Shown one piece after another: positions 34,670 through 43,077 of a DNA stretch of 64,000 nt. The position numbers and the translations under genes were made by a program. The notes beneath the pieces were generated by a model, which worked only from the letters and a program-made list of their open reading frames with translations, had not been told where the DNA came from and did not search any database. Position 1 is the first letter of the stretch, and every line of letters starts with the position of its first letter. Source of the DNA: PALSA-555 sp963731625 (GTDB taxonomy: Bacteria; Actinomycetota; Acidimicrobiia; IMCC26256; PALSA-555); assembly GCA_963731625.1 (NCBI GenBank), contig CAVSWH010000001.1, positions 806,001-870,000 on the forward strand, given 5' to 3'.

Positions 34670-35263
34670 ATGCGTCGGACATCGGGCCGCGGGCCGCGCG
34701 CCGGCGTGGTGCTTCCAATTCGCTCCTTCCTCCTCGGCAAGGCACGCCTGGCCTCGGTGCTCGACGACGACGCGCGCGCCGACCTCGGGCGCCGCCTCGC
34801 GGCGCGGGTCGTCGACGTCGCCGGCGAGCTCCCGGTCGTCGTGGTCACGAGCGCCCCCGAGGTCGACGCCTGGGCGAGCGCCCGCGGCTGCGCCGTGCTC
34901 GGCGACCCTGGCTCGCTCGACGGTGCCGCCAGCCGCGGCGTGGCGCACCTCTGCTCGGCGGGGATCACCCGTGCGCTGGTCGTGCACGCCGACTTGGCGC
35001 GGGCCCGGTCCTTCGACCGGCTGCTCGACGACGGCGACCGCCCCGTCGTCGGCCTCGTGCCGTGCCACCGTGACGACGGGACGAACGTCCTCTCCCTCCC
35101 CGCCACCGCGCCGTTCCGCTTCGCGTACGGGCCGGGCTCGTTCCGCCGCCATGCGGCCGAGGCGCGGCGCCTCGGTCTCGCCGTCCGCGTCGTGCGCGAC
35201 CCAGACCTCGCCTTCGACGTGGACCTGCCCGACGACCTCGCCGCGCTCGAGCACCCCGGGTGA
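34670..35263 (+). CDS. cofC: 2-phospho-L-lactate (phosphoenolpyruvate) guanylyltransferase CofC/FbiD
   Basis: The 197-residue nucleotidyltransferase catalyses an early step of coenzyme F420 synthesis, joining GTP to a phospho-C3 acid. CofC-type blocks are VVLPIRSFLLGKARLA at the start, VVVTSAPEV, ALVVHADLARA (the metal-binding Asp) and DDGTNVLSLP. It should act in the cytosol with FbiA and FbiB, which are not in the window. The next gene starts inside its stop (GTGA). GTG 34706 is a shorter alternative start. Confidence 0.85.
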   Translation: MRRTSGRGPRAGVVLPIRSFLLGKARLASVLDDDARADLGRRLAARVVDVAGELPVVVVTSAPEVDAWASARGCAVLGDPGSLDGAASRGVAHLCSAGITRALVVHADLARARSFDRLLDDGDRPVVGLVPCHRDDGTNVLSLPATAPFRFAYGPGSFRRHAAEARRLGLAVRVVRDPDLAFDVDLPDDLAALEHPG

Positions 35264-35973
35264 CGCAAGCCCCGGCTCGCGCGCTCGCCGTCGGCGCACA
35301 CCCCGACGACATCGAGTTCGGCTGCGGCGCCACGCTGGCCCGATGGGCCGCGGCGGGTACGGCGGTCCACCTCCTCGTGCTGACCGACGGTTCGAAAGGC
35401 ACGTGGGACGCGAGCGCCGACCTCGAGGCACTCGCCGTGCGCCGCCGGGCGGAGCAGCTCGAGGCCGGCGAGACGCTCGGCGTCGTGTCGGTCGAGTTCC
35501 TCGATCTCGTCGATGGGGAGCTCGCCGCCGGCGCGGCGGAGCGCGCCGCGGTCTGCGCCGCGATCCGCAGGCACCGGCCCGACACCGTGCTCGGCCACGA
35601 TCCGTGGAAGCGTTATCGCCTCCACCCGGACCATCGGCGAGCCGGCGAGCTCGCGCTCGATGGCGTCGTCGCGGCCCGCGACCCCCACTTCTTCCCCGAC
35701 CGAGGCGCGCCGCACCGACCGGCGCGCCTCCTGCTCTTCGAGGCCGAGGTCGTCGACCACGTCGAAGACGCCGCCCCCGGGCTCGACACCAAGATCGCCG
35801 CGCTGCTGTGCCACCGCAGCCAGTGGCGCTCGACGCTCGGGATCACGCCGGGCAGCGCCGACGAGCCGGCCGAGCGCGCGGCGTTCGAGGCGAGGATCCG
35901 CCGGGAGGCGACGAGCGCCGGCGCCGGCTGGGGGCTGGCCCTCGCCGAGGGCTACAAGCGCCTCGATCCCTGA
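35260..35973 (+). CDS. PIG-L/LmbE family deacetylase
   Basis: This 237-residue zinc hydrolase has AHPDD at 13-17 and the later HPDHRRAGELALDGV metal block. The DGSKGTWD segment is typical of actinobacterial PIG-L proteins of this length. It likely removes an acetyl group from an N-acetylglucosaminyl substrate; the particular substrate is unknown. The start overlaps the cofC stop by four bases, so the pair is co-translated, but PIG-L has no established role in F420 synthesis. It is followed by a strong hairpin. Confidence 0.85.
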   Translation: MTQAPARALAVGAHPDDIEFGCGATLARWAAAGTAVHLLVLTDGSKGTWDASADLEALAVRRRAEQLEAGETLGVVSVEFLDLVDGELAAGAAERAAVCAAIRRHRPDTVLGHDPWKRYRLHPDHRRAGELALDGVVAARDPHFFPDRGAPHRPARLLLFEAEVVDHVEDAAPGLDTKIAALLCHRSQWRSTLGITPGSADEPAERAAFEARIRREATSAGAGWGLALAEGYKRLDP

Positions 35974-35986
35974 GGCCGGACGCGAC

Positions 35987-36010
35987 GAGGGGGCCCCGGA
36001 GGGCCCCCTC
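35987..36010. terminator. Bidirectional intergenic terminator-like hairpin
   Basis: GAGGGGGCCC (35987-35996) and GGGCCCCCTC (36001-36010) form a perfect 10-bp stem with a CGGA loop between two convergent genes. There is no T tract, as is common in high-GC actinobacteria. Confidence 0.7.
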
Positions 36011-36030
36011 GAAGGTGAGCGGTGGATGGG

Positions 36031-36468
36031 CTAGCGGGCGACCCGACGGCGGCGACGCCGCTTGGCCGGAGCCTTCTTGGCCACTGCCTTCTTGCGACGA
36101 CGCTTCGTCGTCTTCTTGGCCGGGGCCTTCTTGGCCGTCGACTTGCGCCGACGCCGCTTGGCCGGAGCCTTCTTGGCGGCAGCCTTCTTGCGACGACGCT
36201 TCGCCGTCTTCTTGGCCGGAGCCTTCTTGGCCGTCGACTTGCGCCGACGCCGCTTGGCCGGAGCCTTCTTGGCGGCAGCCTTCTTGCGACGACGCGTCTT
36301 CTTGACGGGCGCAGCTTTCTTGGCCGTCGACTTGCGGCGACGACGGGTCGTCTTGCGCGCCGCCGGCTTCCTGGCGGTCGTCTTCTTCGCGGTACGACGC
36401 TTCGCAGGCTTGCGAGCGGTCGTCTTCTTGGCTTTACGTGTGCGTCTCTTGGCCGGAGGCACGATCAC
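36031..36468 (-). CDS. Lysine/arginine-rich histone H1-like DNA-binding protein
   Basis: A 145-residue protein made almost only of Lys, Arg, Ala, Thr and Pro. KKAPAK and RRRRKSTAKK units repeat with a 32-residue period (residues 62-93, 94-125 and a partial copy to 140). It should be disordered and bind DNA by charge, compacting the nucleoid. It follows the HU gene by 53 bases. In mycobacteria such a basic tail is fused to HU as HupB; here it is separate. The start is GTG 36468, or GTG 36462, which sits better behind the agaaggg ribosome-binding site. Confidence 0.85.
   Translation of the reverse strand: MIVPPAKRRTRKAKKTTARKPAKRRTAKKTTARKPAARKTTRRRRKSTAKKAAPVKKTRRRKKAAAKKAPAKRRRRKSTAKKAPAKKTAKRRRKKAAAKKAPAKRRRRKSTAKKAPAKKTTKRRRKKAVAKKAPAKRRRRRRVAR
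36061..36296 (-). repeat. 96-bp tandem repeat inside H1-like gene
   Basis: Copies begin at 36061, 36157 and 36253 (the last about 44 bases), each opening cttggccggagccttcttgg. The period is exactly 32 codons, so copy number can change without breaking the frame. Confidence 0.85.
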
Positions 36469-36521
36469 CTACCCTTCTTTGACGGTTTATGGCTCCGAGG
36501 CCGATCGGCTCGGGCTCGGTC

Positions 36522-36797
36522 TCAGCTGTTCACCTTCTTCTTGAAATCGGCACCCACTGAGAACTTCACGGCGTTGGACGCCGGAATCTGCACCGGCTCA
36601 CCCGTCCGGGGGTTGCGGCCCGTCCGGGCGGCGCGCGCGGTGCGGGACCAAGCCCCGAAGCCGGGGAGCGTGACCTTGTCACCGGTGGAGACGGCACCCT
36701 CAACGACGCCGATGAACGCGTTGACCGCCCTCTCCGCGTCGGACTTCGAGAGGCTCGCCTGTCCGGCGACTTTTTCGATGAGCTCTGACTTGTTCAC
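36522..36797 (-). CDS. hup: HU family nucleoid DNA-binding protein
   Basis: The 91-residue protein is a standard HU: MNKSELIEKVAGQASLSKSDAERAV for the dimerising helices, then GFGAWSRTARAARTGRNPRTGEPVQIPAS for the DNA-binding arm with its conserved NPRTGE. HU bends and compacts DNA as a dimer. GTG 36797 follows ggagga. It lacks the long basic tail of mycobacterial HupB; the next gene downstream encodes such a tail on its own. The two probably share a transcript ending at the 35987 hairpin. Confidence 0.95.
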   Translation of the reverse strand: MNKSELIEKVAGQASLSKSDAERAVNAFIGVVEGAVSTGDKVTLPGFGAWSRTARAARTGRNPRTGEPVQIPASNAVKFSVGADFKKKVNS

Positions 36798-37240
36798 CGT
36801 TCCTCCAGGAGTCCGGTTTGCTTCAGGAAAGTCGAACGTATTGCGGGTGCAGTGTCAAGCATTTCGGGCCGCGGCGGCGACCTGACCTGCCCCTGTGACA
36901 CTCCCTCGAGCGTCGTACTGCGTTCGTTCCTCCAGTGATTCGCGAGAACTCACTACGAGGCGCGCGGTAAGCGCGCCCAATGACCGTAACGGATTCATCG
37001 CGAGAAGTGGTGGATTTCCACCACGTAATAGGTCGACATCGTCACCGCGCATCTTGAGCGCGCGGACGCGCGGACGCGCGTTCGTGGCCGCAAAAAAATT
37101 TCGCTGAGAAGCGAGTTTTGCGCCCGCGATGTGCGCGCCGCGCACCGAGCGGCGCGCACAGCGGCCCCGAAGAACGCGCCCAGCAGCCCCTAAGAAGAGG
37201 TGAGCCGGTCTTCGCGCGTCATCGCCCCAGGAATCGCGAA
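36798..37240. other. Upstream region of hup, no convincing gene
   Basis: This 440-base gap is less GC-rich than its surroundings and contains no gene I trust. It holds TTGACA (minus strand, 36858-36853) and TACGTT (36840-36835) as poorly spaced promoter candidates for hup. There is also a short gcgcggac tandem repeat near 37060-37080. A weak hairpin TCGCT-gaga-AGCGA followed by GTTTT (37101-37119, plus strand) could end a small plus-strand RNA. Confidence 0.4.
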
Positions 37241-37275
37241 CGGCCCGCGGCATCCGACATGGACACCGCGGGCCG
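37241..37275. terminator. Terminator-like hairpin after tRNA-Glu
   Basis: CGGCCCGCGG (37241-37250) and CCGCGGGCCG (37266-37275) form a perfect 10-bp stem with a 15-nt loop, just past the 3' end of tRNA-Glu on the minus strand. No T tract follows. Confidence 0.65.
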
Positions 37276-37282
37276 TTGTCGA

Positions 37283-37358
37283 TGGCAGCCCCGAGCAGGT
37301 TCGAACTGCCGTTTCCGCCTTGAGAGGGCGGCGTCCTGGGCCGCTAGACGACGGGGCC
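37283..37358 (-). tRNA. tRNA-Glu (CUC)
   Basis: A full cloverleaf can be folded. The acceptor stem GGCCCCG pairs with CGGGGCU, with one G-U. The anticodon stem CCGCC/GGCGG encloses the loop CUCUCAA, giving anticodon CUC. The T arm GGCAG-TTCGAAC-CTGCT is followed by discriminator G and an encoded CCA. Total length is 76 nt including CCA. It lies six bases after tRNA-Gln and downstream of gltX, whose product charges it. Confidence 0.93.
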
Positions 37359-37364
37359 GTCGGG

Positions 37365-37436
37365 CTCGGGGGGGAGGACTCGAACCCCCAATGACAGGGC
37401 CAGAACCTGTTGTGTTGCCGATTACACCACCCCCGA
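37365..37436 (-). tRNA. tRNA-Gln (CUG)
   Basis: The cloverleaf has acceptor stem TCGGGGG/CCCCCGA and anticodon stem ACAGG/CCUGU with loop UUCUGGC (anticodon CUG). The T arm is GGGGG-TTCGAGT-CCTCC and the discriminator is G. The CCA is not encoded, unlike the adjacent tRNA-Glu. The mature length without CCA is 72 nt. It starts 62 bases after the gltX stop. Confidence 0.93.
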
Positions 37437-37498
37437 AAGGTCCGCTCAGGATAGTCCGGAGGTCCAGGAATCGGCCCCGTCGACGCCCGCGCGCGGTG

Positions 37499-38911
37499 TC
37501 AGGCGCGCTGCGCACGGGCGGCGCGGACGCGCCGCAGCGAGCGGTCGCGACCGAGCAGCTCGATCAATTCGAAGACGGGCAGGCCGGCGCGTCGCCCCTC
37601 GATCGCCGTGTAGACGGCAGGCATCGCCTGGCGCGCCTTGAGCCCGAGGGCCTCGATCACCCCGCGGAGATCGACGGGCTCGCCCCAGTCGCGCGCCTCG
37701 AGGTGGTCCTCGACGGCGGCCAGGATCTCGTCGACCTGATCGGTCTTGACCTCGGCCCACGCGTCGGGGCGCACGTGGAACTCGTCGTCGGGGATGAAGA
37801 GGAAGTCCGCCTGATCGAGCAGCGCGCCGACCGTCGTGGCCCGCTCTTGGCCGAGCGCCAGCGCCCGTCGCAGCAGGTCGAGGTCGAGCGTCTCGCCGAA
37901 TCGCTCGCGGGCGAGCGGCAGGGCGGCGGCTTCGAGCTCGGGGAGGGTCAGGCGGCGGATCCACTCGCCGTTCATCCAGTCGAGCTTCTCGTGGTCGAAC
38001 GCGGCGGCGGCGTGCGTGACGCGATCGAGGTCGAACACGTTGACGAGCTCGTCGGCGTCGAGCAGCTCGCGGCCGTCCTCGGGCGCCCATCCGAGCAGGG
38101 CGAGGTAGTTGCGCAGGGCCTCCCGCAGATAGCCCGCGGCCCGGAACTCCTCGAGCGCGACGGCACCGTGGCGCTTCGAGAGCTTGGCGCGGTCGGGACC
38201 CACGATGAGCGGCAGGTGCGCGAACTGCGGCGGCGGCTCTGGGCTCAGCGCCTCCCGGACGGCCAGCACGCGATGCGTCGAGTCGAGGAGGTCCTCGCCG
38301 CGGATGACGTGGCTGACCCGCATCTCGAGGTCGTCGACCGCGTTGGCCAGGAAGAACAACGGCGTGCCGTCGGAGCGGACGATGACGAAGTCGGTGATCG
38401 TCGACCACTCGACCCGGACCTCGCCGCGCACGAGGTCGACGAAGCTGCTGGCACCCGTCTCGGGCGTTCGGAAGCGCAGGGTGCGGGGACGGCCCTCGGC
38501 CGCCAGCTGCTGTCGCTCGGCGTCGGGCAGCTCGCGACAGTGCCCGTCGTACCCCGGGCTCCGACCCGCCGCGACCGCCGCCTCGTTGCGGGCCTTGATC
38601 TCCTCAGAGGTGCAGTAGCACGCGTACGCGCGCCCCTCGTCGACGAGCTGCTCCGCCGCGGCCCGGTACTCGGCGAAGCGCTGGCTCTGGCGAACGACCG
38701 GCTCATCCCAGTCGAGGCCGAGCCAGGTGAGCGTGTCCTCGATGCCGGCGGCCGAGGTGTCCGTGGAGCGGCTCTGGTCGGTGTCCTCGATGCGCAACAG
38801 GAACGTGCCGCCGGTGTGGCGTGCGTACAGCCAGTTGAACAGGGCCGTGCGGGCGGAGCCGACGTGCAGCGAGCCGGACGGGGCCGGCGAGAAGCGCACG
38901 CGCACGGGCAT
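37499..38911 (-). CDS. gltX: Glutamyl-tRNA synthetase
   Basis: From ATG 38911 this gives 470 residues, normal for bacterial GluRS. The class I signatures are the HIGH-type SLHVG (14-18, in FSPAPSGSLHVGSA) and the KMSKS-type KLSKRHG. The zinc-binding-like segment YACYCTSEEI is seen at about residue 97. It charges tRNA-Glu. In actinobacteria that lack GlnRS it also mischarges tRNA-Gln with Glu, for later amidation by GatCAB. The tRNA-Gln and tRNA-Glu genes follow directly on the same strand, suggesting one transcript. Confidence 0.95.
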   Translation of the reverse strand: MPVRVRFSPAPSGSLHVGSARTALFNWLYARHTGGTFLLRIEDTDQSRSTDTSAAGIEDTLTWLGLDWDEPVVRQSQRFAEYRAAAEQLVDEGRAYACYCTSEEIKARNEAAVAAGRSPGYDGHCRELPDAERQQLAAEGRPRTLRFRTPETGASSFVDLVRGEVRVEWSTITDFVIVRSDGTPLFFLANAVDDLEMRVSHVIRGEDLLDSTHRVLAVREALSPEPPPQFAHLPLIVGPDRAKLSKRHGAVALEEFRAAGYLREALRNYLALLGWAPEDGRELLDADELVNVFDLDRVTHAAAAFDHEKLDWMNGEWIRRLTLPELEAAALPLARERFGETLDLDLLRRALALGQERATTVGALLDQADFLFIPDDEFHVRPDAWAEVKTDQVDEILAAVEDHLEARDWGEPVDLRGVIEALGLKARQAMPAVYTAIEGRRAGLPVFELIELLGRDRSLRRVRAARAQRA

Positions 38912-39026
38912 CGGGCCATTGTGCTCGACCGGCCGTCGCACGCCCGTCCTCGCGGACCGGCCGGAGGCGCCGCGCGCGTGCACGGCCGAGGGTCAAGCCG
39001 GGGCCGATGGGGGTCGAGACAACCGT

Positions 39027-40103
39027 GTGGGTCCGGCGCCACGACGCCAGCTGGCCGCGGTCGTCTTCGCGGGCCTCGTGCTCTCCACGACGTTCGTCGC
39101 GGCGTCGGCGCTCAGCCAGTCCTCGCAGTGCTGCGCCGATCAGCACCCCTACATCTCCCTGTACAACCGGTCGCTGTCGCGGGTCGAGTCCGTGCTCGTG
39201 CACGGTGACGGGCAGGCGTTCGCGGCGGTCGCCCAGGACCCGTCGCTCGCCCGACCGGCGGTCATCGGGTCGGCGACCGACTACGCGTACCGAGCGCAGC
39301 GGCCGCTGTGGTCGTACCTCGCGTGGTCCGGATCCTTCGGCCAGCCCCAGCTGGTGCCGTGGGTCATGGCGGCGCTCGCCGCTCTCTCGGGCGCCGCGGC
39401 GACGTGGGTGATGGCCCTGCTCCTGCTGCGCCGCCGCGCGAGCCCCTGGTGGGCGCTCCTCGTGGTCGTCGTCGGGGTGCGGGCGGTCATGGGCTTCACG
39501 CCGGAGCTCCTCGCCTTCGCGCTCTTCGGCGCGGGCGTGCTGTGCTGGCAGTCCCGCCGCGACGGCTGGGCCGTCGGCGCGCTGTGCCTCGCGGCGTTGA
39601 CCCGCGAGTCGATGCTCGTCGGGGTCGCCGCCCTGGCGTGCTGGGAGCTGGCGCACGATCCCCGGACTCGAGGGTCAATTCGGCGTCTGGGCCAGCTCGT
39701 CTGGCCCTTCGCCGCCTATGTGCTCTGGGTCGGGGTCATCGACCTCCGCCTGGGCACCCTCCCCTACGGGACCTCGGCGGCACGCCTCGGCCTGCCGGGC
39801 GCCGGCCTCGCCAGCGCCCTCGCGCACGGCACCGACCCGACCAGCGTCCTCGCCGGGGCGGCGACGGCGGCGCTCGTCACGATCGGCGCGGTGACGTTCG
39901 CCCGCCGCGACGTGCTCACCTGGGTCACCGTGGGCTTCGCCGGGTTTGCGACGCTGCTCGGATCCGTCGTCTGGACGACGGACGGTCTTGTGCGGACCCT
40001 GCTGCCGCTCTACGCGCTGGGGGGTGTGGCGATCGCCGGTGGATGGGTGACGCAGCTGGCGCGGCGTCGACATGAGGTCGGCGGCGCGGCGCTCATCGAC
40101 TGA
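39027..40103 (+). CDS. Polytopic membrane protein of unknown function
   Basis: From GTG 39027 this encodes 358 residues with about eight hydrophobic segments. An extracytoplasmic loop after the first contains SSQCCADQHPYISLYNRSL. The layout resembles GT-C-type glycosyltransferase-like or DUF2029-like membrane proteins, but the loop lacks a clear DxD or DE catalytic motif. A longer in-frame start at 38727 would run through the divergent gltX and is rejected. The end overlaps the convergent diguanylate cyclase gene by 11 bases. Envelope glycan or lipid work is only a guess. Confidence 0.65.
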   Translation: MGPAPRRQLAAVVFAGLVLSTTFVAASALSQSSQCCADQHPYISLYNRSLSRVESVLVHGDGQAFAAVAQDPSLARPAVIGSATDYAYRAQRPLWSYLAWSGSFGQPQLVPWVMAALAALSGAAATWVMALLLLRRRASPWWALLVVVVGVRAVMGFTPELLAFALFGAGVLCWQSRRDGWAVGALCLAALTRESMLVGVAALACWELAHDPRTRGSIRRLGQLVWPFAAYVLWVGVIDLRLGTLPYGTSAARLGLPGAGLASALAHGTDPTSVLAGAATAALVTIGAVTFARRDVLTWVTVGFAGFATLLGSVVWTTDGLVRTLLPLYALGGVAIAGGWVTQLARRRHEVGGAALID

Positions 40104-41703
40104 CCCATCTGCGCTCGGCCCCTGGGCGGGTCCGCTTGGTGCGGTACATCGCCGCGTCTGCCTCGGACACGAGCTCGTCCGCGTTGGCATCCCGTCGGGT
40201 GGCGTACGCGACGCCGACGCTCGCCCGCACGTCGATCGTGTGCGTCCCGACCTGCACGGCCGTGCGGAGCGCCTCGGCGACCCGGGCCGCGATGCGCTGC
40301 ACCTCGGCCCGGTCGCTCACGTCGGGGCACACGACGAGGAACTCGTCGCCGCCGACACGCCCGACGTAGTCGCCGACCCGCACGGCCGCCGCGAGCCGTT
40401 GCCCGACGCGGGTGAGCACGTCGTCGCCCACCGCGTGTCCGTGCTGGTCGTTCACCGCCTTGAAGTCGTCGAGGTCCGCGAACACGACCGCGGCGAGGCC
40501 GTCGTCGCCGCGGGCGAGCGTGGCTTCCAGCGACGACATGACCGTCGCGCGGTTGAGGCACCGGGTGAGCATGTCGGTCGTCGCTCGTTCCTCGAGCTCC
40601 GCTCGGAGCTCGGCGGCCTCGGTCACGTCCTCGATCGACACGATGGCGCCGGTGGCCGTCCCGGCGTCGTCGGTGAGCGAGCGGACTCGCACCAGGCAGC
40701 GCCGCCGCGCGTGCTCGCCTGGGCGCTGCACGCCGACCTCCAGGTCGTCGTCGCCACCCCGGACCAACGCCCCCTCGATCGCCGCGTCGACGAGCGGCCA
40801 GTCATCTCGGGTGACGGTCGCGAGCTGCTGCGCCGCCGTCTGCGCGGCGGGGAGGCCGAGGATCGTCTCGAGGCGCTCGTTGGTGTAGACGACGGTGCCC
40901 CGCCGATCGAGCTGGAGCAGGCCGCTCGGGAGGGCTTCGGCGAGGCGCGCGAAGAGCTGCTCCCGACGGCGCAGGGCGTCGTGGGCCTCGACCTCGTCGG
41001 TCACGTCGATCATGTCGGCGGCGACGATGCGCTGCGCCGGATCGTCGAGCAGGTTGTGGTTGGTGACCTCGAGCCAGACCCAGGCGCCGTCGCGGCGGCG
41101 ATGGCGGAGCCGGACCCGAGGGCCCGTCGTCCGGGCCGCGAGCATCTCCATCCAGCTGCGAATGGCGGTCTCCTGATCGTCGGGATGGATGAGGTCGAGC
41201 GAGCGCATCCCGGTCAGCTCGTCCGCACTCCAGCCGAGGATCTGCTGGGTCGCCTCGTCGGCCGAGAGGATGACGGCGTTCCCGCTCTTGGTCACCCGGG
41301 CGAGGCGCGGCGGCGCACTGTCGAGGTCAATGCCGCGGGCCAGCGCCTCCCGCGCGTGCCGGCCGACGAGCACGCCCACGAAGACGCCGTGACTTCCCGT
41401 GACGTCGAAGTAGTAGAGGTCGACGTCCTCGCTGGGGCTGGCCGCCAGGCGCACCACGACCCGGGCCGCGCCCTCGGCGAGCGTCGCCTCCCACGCCCGG
41501 ATGACCGCTTCCCAGTCGCCGGGGACGACGAAGTCCATGGCGGAGCGACCCGGCAGGACACCGTGTCCCTCGACCGCCAGTCCGGGCGGCCACGGCACGA
41601 AGATGCCGTCGGCGCCGATCGCGGTGACCAAGGACCCGGGGTGCTGCTCGAGCAGCGAGCGCAAGCCGGCGAGCACCGCCGCGTCCTGTCGTGGCTCCCC
41701 CAT
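40093..41703 (-). CDS. PAS-domain diguanylate cyclase
   Basis: The 536-residue soluble protein has an N-terminal sensor region, then two PAS-type domains (about 125-245, 250-370). Each ends in a DVT motif of the type seen where PAS joins a signalling helix. A GGDEF domain (about 378-530) follows. The active site GGDEF is intact at 451-455, and the inhibitory I-site RVGD lies five residues before it (442-445), so product feedback is expected. It should make c-di-GMP in response to a small ligand or redox signal. No EAL domain is present. Confidence 0.88.
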   Translation of the reverse strand: MGEPRQDAAVLAGLRSLLEQHPGSLVTAIGADGIFVPWPPGLAVEGHGVLPGRSAMDFVVPGDWEAVIRAWEATLAEGAARVVVRLAASPSEDVDLYYFDVTGSHGVFVGVLVGRHAREALARGIDLDSAPPRLARVTKSGNAVILSADEATQQILGWSADELTGMRSLDLIHPDDQETAIRSWMEMLAARTTGPRVRLRHRRRDGAWVWLEVTNHNLLDDPAQRIVAADMIDVTDEVEAHDALRRREQLFARLAEALPSGLLQLDRRGTVVYTNERLETILGLPAAQTAAQQLATVTRDDWPLVDAAIEGALVRGGDDDLEVGVQRPGEHARRRCLVRVRSLTDDAGTATGAIVSIEDVTEAAELRAELEERATTDMLTRCLNRATVMSSLEATLARGDDGLAAVVFADLDDFKAVNDQHGHAVGDDVLTRVGQRLAAAVRVGDYVGRVGGDEFLVVCPDVSDRAEVQRIAARVAEALRTAVQVGTHTIDVRASVGVAYATRRDANADELVSEADAAMYRTKRTRPGAERRWVSR

Positions 41704-41827
41704 GCGATAGGTGTCGTCACGGTCGGCTGATGCCTTGACCGGAGCGCCGCAGCGGGCGTCCCGATCGCCGGGCGACCCCCGAGCGTTCCGCGGTCTGGGG
41801 CCGCCGCGAGTCGCTCGACCGCCCCGC

Positions 41828-42982
41828 TTAGCGGGTCAGGTGATCGAGCACCCCTCGGGCGATGACCATCCGCTGGATCTGGTTCGTGCCCTCGTAGATC
41901 TGGGTGATCTTGGCGTCGCGCATCATGCGCTCCACCGGGAAGTCGCGCGTGTAGCCGGCACCGCCGAGCACCTGGACGGCGTCGGTCGTGATCTGCATCG
42001 CTGCGTCGGACGCGAACAGCTTCGCCATCGAGGACGCCGCGGCGACGTCCGGCGTCCCCGAGTCGAGCAGGCTGCAGGCGCGGTAGACGAGGGATCGGGC
42101 CGCTTCGAGGCGCGTCGCCATGTCGGCGAGCATGAAGCGGATGCCCTGGAACTCCGCGATGTGGCTCCCGAACTGGGACCGCTCGGTGGCGTAGCGGGCG
42201 GCGACGTCGAGCGCGCCCTGGGCGATGCCGACCGCCTGGGCCCCGATGACGGGACGGGAGCTGTTGAGGGCCTCGAGCGCGTAGCCCAACCCCGCGCGCT
42301 CGTCGCCGACGAGGTGGTCGGCGGGCACGACGACCTCCTCAAGCAGCAGCTCCCCGGTGGGTGAGCCCCGGACGCCGAGCTTGGATTCGAGCTTCCCGAT
42401 GGCGACGCCGTCCCACGTCGCCTCGACCACGAACACCGAGATGCCGCGGGCGCCGGCGTCGGGGTCGGTCTTGGCGAACACGGTGTAGAAGTCCGAGATC
42501 CCGGCGTTCGTGATCCAGAACTTGCGGCCCGCGAGCACATAGTGGTCGCCGTCGCGGGTGGCCCGGGTGGTCATCGCCGCGACGTCGCTCCCGGCGTGGG
42601 CCTCGGAGAGGCAGTAGGAGCCTTGCCACTCGCCCGCCGCGACCTTCGGGATCACCGCGGCCTGGAGCGCCGGGGCGCCGTGGGCGAGGATGGCGTGGGA
42701 CGCCAGGCGGCTGATCAGCACGAAGAGAGAGGACGACGCGCAGACTCGCGCCACCTCCTCGACGAGCACGGCGTAGGCGAGCGAGTCGCCGCCGTCGCCG
42801 CCGAGCGCCTCCGGGTACGGGAGGCGGATCAGCCCCGAGTCGCGGTAAGCCTCGAAGGACTTCCAGGGGAACTCGGCCCGCTCGTCCGTCTCGGCGGCGT
42901 GCGGGGCAACGTGCTCCTCCGCGAAGCGGCGGACCGACGCCCGCAGCTCCTCATACTCGTCCGACAACAGGAACGCAGCCAC
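41828..42982 (-). CDS. Acyl-CoA dehydrogenase
   Basis: This 384-residue FAD enzyme is close to the classic short/medium-chain acyl-CoA dehydrogenase. It has the substrate-loop block CLSEAHAGSDVAAM, the FAD-contacting WITNAG, and the C-terminal IYEGTNQIQR with catalytic base E364. It introduces the first double bond of beta-oxidation or acts on branched acyl-CoA. The start is GTG 42982, with TAGAGT 9 nt upstream. Unlike the longer enzyme at 8013 it stands alone, with 95 bases to the next gene. Confidence 0.92.
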   Translation of the reverse strand: MAAFLLSDEYEELRASVRRFAEEHVAPHAAETDERAEFPWKSFEAYRDSGLIRLPYPEALGGDGGDSLAYAVLVEEVARVCASSSLFVLISRLASHAILAHGAPALQAAVIPKVAAGEWQGSYCLSEAHAGSDVAAMTTRATRDGDHYVLAGRKFWITNAGISDFYTVFAKTDPDAGARGISVFVVEATWDGVAIGKLESKLGVRGSPTGELLLEEVVVPADHLVGDERAGLGYALEALNSSRPVIGAQAVGIAQGALDVAARYATERSQFGSHIAEFQGIRFMLADMATRLEAARSLVYRACSLLDSGTPDVAAASSMAKLFASDAAMQITTDAVQVLGGAGYTRDFPVERMMRDAKITQIYEGTNQIQRMVIARGVLDHLTR

Positions 42983-43077
42983 CGCACCCGGACTCTATCC
43001 AGCGACCTGACATCCACGTCAGCAATCTCGGGACGGCCGGGGCAGGCCCGGCGGTCGCTCGCGGGGGACGGGCGGGG

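Noticed and set aside
36061..36296. 96-bp tandem repeats as a CRISPR-like array
   Set aside because: They are direct, spacer-less repeats inside the coding frame of the H1-like protein.
36895..37107. Plus-strand 70-codon frame upstream of hup
   Set aside because: Ser/Arg-rich with no start signal; more likely part of the hup upstream region.
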